This document shows, piece after piece, positions 1 through 8,021 of a stretch of 27,500 bases of DNA (positions within the stretch are counted from its first letter, which is position 1; every line of letters begins with the position of its first letter). Position numbers and translations under genes: made by a program. A model generated the notes under the pieces. The model did no database searches. It worked only from the letters and a program-made list of their open reading frames with translations, and was not told where the DNA came from. Source of the DNA: Neocallimastix lanati (nom. inval.) (Eukaryota; Neocallimastigomycota; Neocallimastigomycetes; Neocallimastigales; Neocallimastigaceae); contig JACVTC010000026.1 in assembly GCA_016946835.1 (NCBI GenBank), forward strand, positions 190,001 to 217,500. The letters are read 5' to 3'.

Positions 1-350
1 CGATTCTTAATTCAGTGACCAACATGAGTTTAGAACGAATTGCTAAAGAAATCTTAGGATGGGAAGTTGAAAGAAGAAGGATAAACATTTCAGAAGTTGA
101 AGAAGGTAAATTCAATGAAATTGCAGCCTGTGGAACAGCAGTAGTTATTACACCGGTTGGAGAAATTGATCGTGAAATTATTAAAGAAGATGGAAATATT
201 GATATCGAAAAGAATATTATTGGCGATGGTACAACGGTTGGCTCAGGACTTACTGATCTATATCAAACCTTAATTCATATTCAAAATGGAGAAATTGAAG
301 ATCCTTTTGAATGGATGTGGCCAACTAATGGTATTGAAGCCGAAAATTAA
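1..350 (+). CDS. Branched-chain-amino-acid aminotransferase, copy 1 (3' part only)
   Basis: This is the C-terminal part of a class IV PLP-dependent aminotransferase; the gene begins left of the window. The first two bases finish a serine codon, and the frame then reads ILNSVTNMSLERIAKE through ACGTAVVITPV to the end ...GIEAEN and TAA. It matches residues 254-369 of the complete copy at 3156-4265. Over these 350 bp I count five differences: bases 37, 80, 83, 253 and 254. They give two amino-acid changes (R for Q, T for I) and two synonymous ones. The ACGTA segment is the family's cofactor-phosphate and substrate loop near the C-terminus. The known role is reversible transamination of Leu, Ile and Val with 2-oxoglutarate. 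Nothing here suggests decay: the frame is open and the stop is conserved. An ATG at 24 is internal, not a start. Whether the missing 5' part is intact cannot be seen. Confidence 0.9.
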   Translation, partial: ILNSVTNMSLERIAKEILGWEVERRRINISEVEEGKFNEIAACGTAVVITPVGEIDREIIKEDGNIDIEKNIIGDGTTVGSGLTDLYQTLIHIQNGEIEDPFEWMWPTNGIEAEN

Positions 351-558
351 ATTATTTATAATCAAAAAAAATTTTAAAAAAAAAAAAATTACATTAAAAT
401 GAATTTTTGAAGTTATACTCAATTTTTTAATGACATTCATATATACACACACACCAAATAAAACAAAATAAAAATATAACATGATTAAATAAAAATATTT
501 TAAATATAATATAAATATAATAATAAAAAAAAAAGAAATTATTAATCTAAGAATTAAG

Positions 559-589
559 TAAGACAATAAAAAAAATTTTTTTTGTCTTA
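559..589. other. Inverted repeat in the BCAT copy 1 3' flank
   Basis: TAAGACAA at 559-566 and its exact complement TTGTCTTA at 582-589 flank an A-run followed by a T-run that can also pair, so the whole segment folds into one long hairpin. In copy 2 the left arm is kept (4476-4483), but the A-run and T-run lead straight into TCTCATATTTTGAG and the right arm is missing. Confidence 0.7.
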
Positions 590-1565
590 TTTTCTCATAT
601 TTTGAGTATATCATGAAAATTACAAATATATTGTGGTATATAAATTTTAGTAAATACTAAATAAGAAAAAAAAAAATTAATATTATTTTCTCAATGTATT
701 TCATAAAAATTAACATTATTAAAATAGTAATTCAAAAAAAAAAATTAGTATTTATATATTTTAAAATAAAAGTATAGTATTAATATTTTTTAAATAAAAA
801 AATATATAAAAATGATAAAATTACAAAAAAAAAAAAAAAAAAAAAAAAGAAATAAATTAAAATAAAAAAAATAAAATGATAAAATAAAAGTTAAAATGAT
901 AAAAAATAAGTAATAAAAAATAAATAATAAAAAATAAATAATAAAAAATAAATAAATAAATAAATAAATATATACATATATATAATAAAATAAAATAAAA
1001 TAAATATATATTTTAATAAAAGAAAAACCTTTTTGTTTTTCTAATATTTAAAAATAAATTTGAACAATTAAATTTTAAATATATGACTTTTCTTTTAATA
1101 ATATTTTTAGTCTTTATAATTTATTATTTAAATTTTAATGATTATGTTGTATTTTTATTTAAATAATTATTTTGGATTTAAAATTTAAAATAATAATAAT
1201 GCATATATTTATATTTATATTTTTTTATTATTAATAATTATTATACCTATGTTTTACATTATTATAAATCTATATATAGATTTAATAATTAATGAATATA
1301 TATATATGAGTTTTTTTTTTCTTTATAAAAAAAAAATTAGTTTAGAATAAATTTACATAATAAAAAATAAATATAATTGATTTTTTTATTTATTTTTTTT
1401 ATTTATTTTTTTCCTTTTTTTTTTTTTTTTTCTTTTTTAAAATTTTAATTTATTCATTTTAATTTTATAATTTTTTTTTTTTTACAATTATAATATTATC
1501 TATATCTAATTTTTATGAAATTTTATAGAAAAAAATTTTTTTTAATTAAAAAATATATATTATTG

Positions 1566-1710
1566 TAGTACTGGCTTTTAAGGTTTTATCTTTTTAATTT
1601 ATATATTTTTCAATAATGGGAAAAATTATGTTAAAAATTCATGGGGGATTGGGAATGTCTGAAATCATCAAAGTTCCTCCCTCCCCTAAAAAAAAAAAAA
1701 ACTTTGAAAT
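1566..1710. other. Unexplained G/C-containing island with potential stem
   Basis: A patch of much higher complexity than its surroundings holds GGGGG (1643-1647), GGG (1651-1653) and a pyrimidine run CCTCCCTCCCC (1676-1686). TCAAAGTT (1668-1675) and AACTTTGA (1700-1707) form 8-bp arms around the C-run and an A-run. The G-runs could alternatively pair with the C-run. No open frame of useful length crosses it. It could be a structured RNA, a control region or a fossil of something older; I cannot choose between these. Confidence 0.4.
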
Positions 1711-2088
1711 TTTTATATAGAAAAATTTATCTTAATAATAGAATAAACTTATTAAATAAATAAAGAGATACTATCATTGTAAAACTTTTTAAATTAGTTA
1801 ACTTTAGGAGGAGCATTAAAAGAATATAAAAAAATAGAATATTGATTTCATATATATTATATATATAAAACATTTGATTTTATATATATAAAATTCAAAC
1901 AATTAAATCATAAATTAATTATTGATATTATTTATTTATTATATATTCTTTAATTTAATAAATAATATTATTTATTTATTATGTGTCCTTTAATTATAAT
2001 TATAATTATTATTATTATTACATTTATTACAATTTTATTTTTTTTTTATTATTTATTATTATTTTTTTTTTTAGATATTTTTAAGCCT

Positions 2089-2266
2089 ATTATTAAAAGC
2101 CATTATAATTATACACTTCATTTAACAAAATTTTTATTGCTATTTATTTTTATTTTTATTTTTATTTTTATCTTTATTTTTATATATTTATTTATTTATT
2201 TATCTATTATATATTTTAATCTTATTATTAAAAACCATTATAATTGTACACATCATATAACAAAAT
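2089..2266. repeat. 43-bp direct repeat pair, offset 135
   Basis: Bases 2089-2131 and 2224-2266 are near-identical (ATTATTAAAA[G/A]CCATTATAATT...TAACAAAAT), with about five substitutions. Between them lie (TTTTTA)n and (TTTA)n tracts. The copies are far more complex than the surrounding simple repeats, so this is a real duplication and not slippage. Confidence 0.75.
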
Positions 2267-2841
2267 AAATAAAATTTTATCATTATTAATCATTTATTTA
2301 AATATATCTTATTATATAAGATTAAATGAAATAATTCATTTTTGCTTTTTATTTTATTAATATTACAAATATTTTATATGTAAATTTCTTTATAATTTAA
2401 AAGTAATTTATAAAATTGATATATATATATATATTATTTATTATGTAATAAAATATAATTATTATAAATAATTCGAAATTAGTTAATAAAAAAAAAAAAA
2501 GTACATTTTTAAAAATAAATAGTATTAACTTTTAATTTCTTTATGAATTTAAAGCATTAGCAAATATATATATATATATATATATATTATTAAATGAAAA
2601 TTTTTAAATTTGAAAATTATTATTCCAAAGATAAAATATTCCATTTTATTATTTAATTATTTCTTGGTATTATAATATTTGATATAATCAATATAATCAA
2701 TGTAAAATTATTCTTATATAATTAATTTTTTATAATAAAGGAATTCATTAAATTGTATCTGAAATTTTAAATATATGATTTATCCAAAAAGTTTAAAAAC
2801 TTTATTTTTTAATTATCAATTATTATAATAATTTTTATTAA

Positions 2842-2935
2842 ATGACCATTCCACATAAAAGATATAAAAATTTGGAAATGAACGTGGCGCATATCCATTA
2901 ACATTTACTTGAAACCACATAAAAAGTTACTTTTT
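2842..2935 (+). promoter_or_regulatory. Probable promoter island of BCAT copy 2
   Basis: A balanced-composition patch 220-315 bp upstream of the BCAT start sits in otherwise pure A/T sequence. It contains GAACGTGGCGCATATCC and two copies of CCACATAAAA, at 2851-2860 and 2915-2924, 64 bp apart. Each CCACATAAAA copy is followed by A/G and may be a factor site or a TATA-like element. In this genome a TATA string alone means little; the evidence is the composition and the repeated decamer. Confidence 0.35.
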
Positions 2936-3155
2936 GATAAGTTATTGAATTATTTTTGAATATAAATAGGATAATAATTTCCAAAAAAGAATTTGTTTAT
3001 TATTCAATAAATAATTATATTTAAATTTAAAAATAATAAATTAATTAAAATAATTAAATTGTTTTAATTTTTAAGAATTTTTTTTTAAATATTTTCGAAA
3101 TATAAATAAACTATACATATATATATCAATTAAAAAAAAAAAAATAAAATTAAAA

Positions 3156-4265
3156 ATGTCAAAATTTGATGTTAGTAGTCCAAATTTTAATTGGAGTGAA
3201 TTGGGTTTCAGTTATCGTCAAACTAATTGTCATATCATTTATAAATTTAAAGGGGGCCAATGGGATAAAGGTGAACTTGTATCAGAACCTTATCTTCCAA
3301 TACATATTGCTGCTACTACTCTTCATTACGGTCAGAATTGTTTTGATGGATTAAAGGCTTTCAGAATGAAAGATGGAAAAGTCAGAGTGTTTCGACCACA
3401 AGCTAATGGTGAACGTATTATCCAGTCTTGTGAATATTGTATGATGGCTCCACCTACCATTGAAATGTTTTTAGATGGTATTAAACGTGTTATTAAGGCA
3501 AATATTGAATATGTTCCACCTTATGGATCAGGAGCTTCCTTATATATTAGGCCAGTTCTTTTTGGTACTCAAGCTAAAGTTGGAGTTTCATCTTCTGATG
3601 AATTTGCATTCATCATTTTTGTTACACCAGTGAGTGATTACTATAAGGGAGGAATGTCAAATCCAGTTCGTTCTTTAATTATGGCAAATAGTGATAGAGC
3701 AGCACCTTATGGAAGTGGACATGTAAAGATTGGAGGTAATTATGTTGCTACAGTTAGATCATCTTATCTTGCTAAGAAACGAGGATATCCAATTCTTCTC
3801 TTTCTTGATTCAGCAACTAAAACTTATATTGAAGAATTTACTACATCAAATTTCTTTGCACTTACTCCATGTGATAGTAGGGGTAAACGACATTATGTTA
3901 CACCCAAATCACATTCGATTCTTAATTCAGTGACCAACATGAGTTTAGAACAAATTGCTAAAGAAATCTTAGGATGGGAAGTTGAAAGAAGAAGAATTAA
4001 CATTTCAGAAGTTGAAGAAGGTAAATTCAATGAAATTGCAGCCTGTGGAACAGCAGTAGTTATTACACCGGTTGGAGAAATTGATCGTGAAATTATTAAA
4101 GAAGATGGAAATATTGATATCGAAAAGAATATTATTGGCGATGGTACAACGGTTGGCTCAGGACTTATCGATCTATATCAAACCTTAATTCATATTCAAA
4201 ATGGAGAAATTGAAGATCCTTTTGAATGGATGTGGCCAACTAATGGTATTGAAGCCGAAAATTAA
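3156..4265 (+). CDS. Branched-chain-amino-acid aminotransferase, copy 2 (complete, intronless)
   Basis: The 369-residue protein is a class IV (D-amino-acid-transaminase fold) PLP enzyme that interconverts branched-chain amino acids and their 2-oxo acids using glutamate/2-oxoglutarate. Visible marks are the HYGQNCFDGLKAFR substrate-side segment (57-70), IRPVLFGT (131-138), GHVKIGGNY with the predicted PLP lysine K191, IEEFTTSNFF (225-234) with the conserved Glu and Asn, SILNSVTN (254-261), and ACGTAVVITPV (296-306). Length is normal for the family. I see no N-terminal targeting peptide and no C-terminal SKL, so it is probably cytosolic. There is no CxxC redox pair as in mammalian BCATs. The wording around TSNFF, ILxSVTN and CGTA resembles Bacteroidetes/Firmicutes enzymes more than classical fungal Bat1/Bat2 as I recall them. 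The start was chosen as the first ATG (context AAAAATGTC) after an A-rich leader. It lies in a tandem duplication and converges on the HAM1-like gene. Confidence 0.95.
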   Translation: MSKFDVSSPNFNWSELGFSYRQTNCHIIYKFKGGQWDKGELVSEPYLPIHIAATTLHYGQNCFDGLKAFRMKDGKVRVFRPQANGERIIQSCEYCMMAPPTIEMFLDGIKRVIKANIEYVPPYGSGASLYIRPVLFGTQAKVGVSSSDEFAFIIFVTPVSDYYKGGMSNPVRSLIMANSDRAAPYGSGHVKIGGNYVATVRSSYLAKKRGYPILLFLDSATKTYIEEFTTSNFFALTPCDSRGKRHYVTPKSHSILNSVTNMSLEQIAKEILGWEVERRRINISEVEEGKFNEIAACGTAVVITPVGEIDREIIKEDGNIDIEKNIIGDGTTVGSGLIDLYQTLIHIQNGEIEDPFEWMWPTNGIEAEN

Positions 4266-5174
4266 ATTATTTATAATCAAAAAAATTTAAAAAAAAAAAA
4301 ATATTTACATTAAAATGAATTTTTGAAGTTATACTCAATTTTTTAATGACATTCATATATACACACACACAAAATAAAACAAAATAAAAACATAACATGA
4401 TTAAATAAAAATTTTTTAAAAATAATATAAATATAATAATAAAAAAAAAAAGAAATTATTAATCTAAGAATTAAGTAAGACAATAAAAAATTTTTTCTCA
4501 TATTTTGAGTATATCATGAAAATTACAAATATATTGTGATATATAAATTTTAGTAAATACTAAATAAGGAAAAAAAATTAATATTATTTTCTCAATGTAT
4601 TACATAGAAATTAACATTATTAAAATAGTAATTCAAAAGAAAAAAAATATTAGTATTTATACATTTTATAACAAAAGTATAGTATTAATATTTTTTAAAT
4701 AAAAAATATATATAAAAGTGATAAAATTAAAACAAAAAAAAAAAGAAATAAATTAAAATAAAAAATAAAATGATAAAAGATAAAATGATAAAAGTTAAAA
4801 TGATAAAATAAATTAATAAAAAATAAATAAATAAATAAAAATATATTTTAATAAAAGAAAAAACTTTTTTTTTTTGCTTAATTTTCAAAAATAATTTTAA
4901 ATAATTAAATTTTAATTATATTCCTTTCTTTTTTTTAATAATATTTTTTGGTCATTATAATTTATTGTTAAAATATTAATGATTATTTTATTATTTTATT
5001 TAAGCAATCCTTTTAGATTTAAACTATACAATAATAATAGAAATAAAATAATAATACATGTATTTATATTTATATTTTATTATTTTTAATAATTTTTCAT
5101 ATATTTAATACATATTTTACATTATTTTTATAAATTTATATATAGATTTAATAATTATTAAATATATATATGTA

Positions 5175-5208
<34 letters not shown>

Positions 5209-5237
5209 CTTGTTTATAGAAATTTACATAATATATT
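3916..5237 (+). repeat. Tandem segmental duplication, unit 2
   Basis: This is the second copy of the repeat starting at position 1. The coding part is about 98.6 percent identical. The first 650 bp or so of flank are also very close apart from A/T-run lengths. The last 300-350 bp are clearly more diverged. The duplication must extend left through the rest of the BCAT gene, but unit 1 is cut by the window edge, so its 5' limit is unknown. Confidence 0.9.
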
Positions 5238-5245
5238 ACAACTAG

Positions 5246-5277
<32 letters not shown>

Positions 5278-5314
5278 CATCATTAATTATTTAATCATAT
5301 TATAAATTTTAAAT
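4266..5314. other. Convergent spacer between BCAT copy 2 and the HAM1-like gene
   Basis: This is mostly the duplicated BCAT 3' flank (to about 5237), followed by a T-run at 5249-5277. On the minus strand that run would be an A-run just past the HAM1-like stop codon. Both genes must end their transcripts here. No gene is seen. Confidence 0.7.
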
Positions 5315-5319
5315 TTATA
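5301..5319. other. Perfect 19-bp palindrome over the HAM1-like stop codon
   Basis: TATAAATTT (5301-5309), a central T, and AAATTTATA (5311-5319) form exact 9-bp arms. The TAA stop of the minus-strand gene (5315-5317) lies inside it. It is A/T only, so chance is a serious alternative. Confidence 0.5.
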
Positions 5320-6364
5320 ATGTCAACATTTTAACCCATGAAAAATTAATATCATCTTTATAATTATTTCTTAAATTTAAGAGACTTTCATTGACATTAT
5401 CTACGGCATCAAAAATACGTTTTCTAATGTTAAGTATTAATTGACGACGAATTTTATTATTAATCATTGAAGAGCCAAGAGAATATAAAATACTTTTTTT
5501 TTAATAAAAAAGAGAATATTATTACATAAAAAATGTTTAATATAGATCATATATTATTTAAAATATTTAATGAAATAATAAATATTAATATTAATATTAA
5601 TAATAATATTATTATTGTAATTAAATTATATATTTAATCGAATAAAAATATATGAAAATTAAATGTAAAATTAAAGTTAAATCTTGTTAAAATTAAATCT
5701 TAATAATTCAAAGTAAAAAATATAAAAGTAAAAAAAAAAAATAATAAAATAAAATAAAATATAATAATAAAATATGTTTACCCATATTTTGAACGTTTAA
5801 TTTCTAAATTTAAATCATCAACAAAACAATCAATTTTTCTTGGTACAAGAATTCTATAAGGATCATTTTTACAGAGTTCAAATTTTGTCATAATAGTAAT
5901 ACCTCTACCACCAATCTATTATATTATTTATTTATTTATTTTATTATTTTTTTTAAAAAAGAATAATAATAAAAAGTGATAATAAAAAATAATAAACAAT
6001 TGATAATAAATAATAATATAGTAATAAAAAATAATTAGTAATTGACTATATTTTATAATTGATAATTAATTTAATTTTTTTTTCTTTTTCATATAATAGA
6101 AGCATATATATATATATATATATATATTTTGATAAAAAAAGTTCATTTCATACAGTGAAATTGACTACACCCCAATCAGTCATTTTAGGGAATCCCTTCT
6201 TTTTATGATACCAGAATGGAACATCACGAATATCGGCTTGAATTTCATAGCTTTTTTTTTTTTTTCATTTATATTATAATACAAAAAAATATTTTAAATA
6301 TATAACGGAATTTAATAGATTAATATATTTATATGTATAATATATTTGTAAAATTTTAAAAAAC

Positions 6365-6402
<38 letters not shown>

Positions 6403-7957
6403 AAATATAATAAAAAGAGAAAAAGAATTAAGAAAATAATTTTTAAAAACTTTTATTATGAATAAGAAAAAATAAAGTTTTTTTTTTTTTTTTTTTTGCT
6501 AATTGTTAAATTTTTAATAGCTTACAAGTTTAAAGTGATATAGTTTCGAATGTCGCTATTTATTGATTTTCTTAATCCAATAATAGAAGTATTTTTTAAC
6601 TAAAAATAAAAATATATATATAAGAATAAATAATAAATAATCAATTTCAAATAAAGTATAATAAAAAAAAAAATAAAATAAAAAATAAAAATTACTTTAG
6701 CTTCCATAATATTTGGAAGGAAATTATCACTTGAAAGGAAAATATCTTCCATGACAAAATGGTAATTGGCATCTTCGTATTCCAATCTTGAAATAGGAAT
6801 ATACTTTATATTTTGAACAATAATCTAAAAAAAATTAAATAGATTTATATTAAAAGAATAATAATTTATGTTATTATTAATTATTAATTATTATTATTAT
6901 TATTATTACAATTATTAATAATTTAATTTTATAAATTATTATTTTAATTTTTATTTTTTTTATTTATTTTTTTTTAAAAAAAAAGAAAAAATATCTATTG
7001 ATTAATAATGAATCTTAACTGGTAAAGATATAGTAACGATATCTTTGAATAGCTCTTTTTTAAATGTCATTTTTCCATTTCTAATAGGTATTTATTAATA
7101 TATATATATATATTAAATTAGATATTATTTTTAGAATATTCATATATTTAATTATTATTATTATTATTATTATTATTTTTAATCTATACAGTATTTATAT
7201 TAATTTCAAAAAAAAAAAAAATTTAATATAATATAAACCTATTAATAAACATATCTTTTGTTAATTGCATTAAACTATCAGAGAATCTTCTTGTTAAAGG
7301 ATCTGTGATTAAATGATCTAAATAATTTGAACTTTCAATAAAAACGGTTTCTAATTCATTTTGGAAATATTCTTGATGAGCATATTTTTCCGAAAAAGTT
7401 AAGTAACCTTCATCTAATAATTCCATTCCAGTATCAATGTAGGCTTGACTTTGAATAAATTGTGGATCTTTTAAAACCTTATATAAATATCTATTTATCT
7501 TATATATATATATATATATTTAAACAAAAAAAAATTAAATATAAAATATTTAATTAAATTATAAATTAATGAAGCATTTAATCATTATTATTATTATTAT
7601 TAATATTATAATTATTAAAAAAGTTTTATATATAATTTATATAATTTTACTTTTCTAATATATTCCTTTTTATATTTATCATTTTTAATATACTCTTTAA
7701 TATTTCCTAAGGAATGAAGTAATTTATTTAAAGAGTAACCTTGAGCTAAATTTTCAATAATACTCTATAAAATTTATTGAAATATATAAATATATATACA
7801 TATTTATATTATTTATAAAATTAAATAATGAATTATTATATCATTTTTTAATTTTGTTATAATATTAAATTATAAATATAGCAATATTTATAAGGTATTA
7901 TACTAATAATTATGATACTTTTTAATAAATTAATATATATATACATATATATATATA

Positions 7958-8021
<64 letters not shown>

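Larger units (their letters stand above)
1..1360 (+). repeat. Tandem segmental duplication, unit 1 (BCAT 3' end plus flank)
   Basis: This stretch aligns with 3916-5237 at a constant offset of 3915 in the coding part. Homology continues past the stop codon for about 1 kb. Landmarks shared by both copies are the ATACACACACAC block (443 and 4358), the ATTAATCTAAGAATTAAG block (540 and 4458), the GAGTATATCATGAAAATTAC block (604 and 4506), and the TATATATAGATTTAATAATTA block near 1271 and 5138. Divergence, mostly in homopolymer length, rises with distance from the gene. The right edge is approximate because both copies fade into simple sequence. Confidence 0.9.
351..3155. other. Spacer between the two BCAT copies
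   Basis: No gene is supported here. Bases 351 to about 1360 are duplicated 3' flank with many AAATAAA-type runs that could serve as poly(A) signals. From 1360 to 1560 the sequence is poly(T)/TATTTTTT. An unusual island lies at 1566-1710, a 43-bp direct repeat at 2089-2266, and a probable promoter island at 2842-2935. The open frame at 1981-2268 consists almost entirely of Ile/Phe/Leu from (ATT)n and (TTTTTA)n tracts and is not a convincing gene. Confidence 0.7.

Noticed and set aside
270-614. Minus-strand open frame of 114 codons
   Set aside because: It runs through the BCAT 3' end and A/T flank in the opposite sense; its composition is Phe/Ile/Leu from T-runs and it has no recognisable motif.
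1640-1690. Possible C/D-box small nucleolar RNA on the minus strand (TTTGATGATTT)
   Set aside because: No matching CTGA D box follows at a suitable distance, and no closing terminal stem is present.
1981-2268. Open frame with hydrophobic repeats, like a membrane protein
   Set aside because: The hydrophobicity comes from (ATT)n and (TTTTTA)n tracts; the duplicated block within it differs mostly at residue-changing sites.
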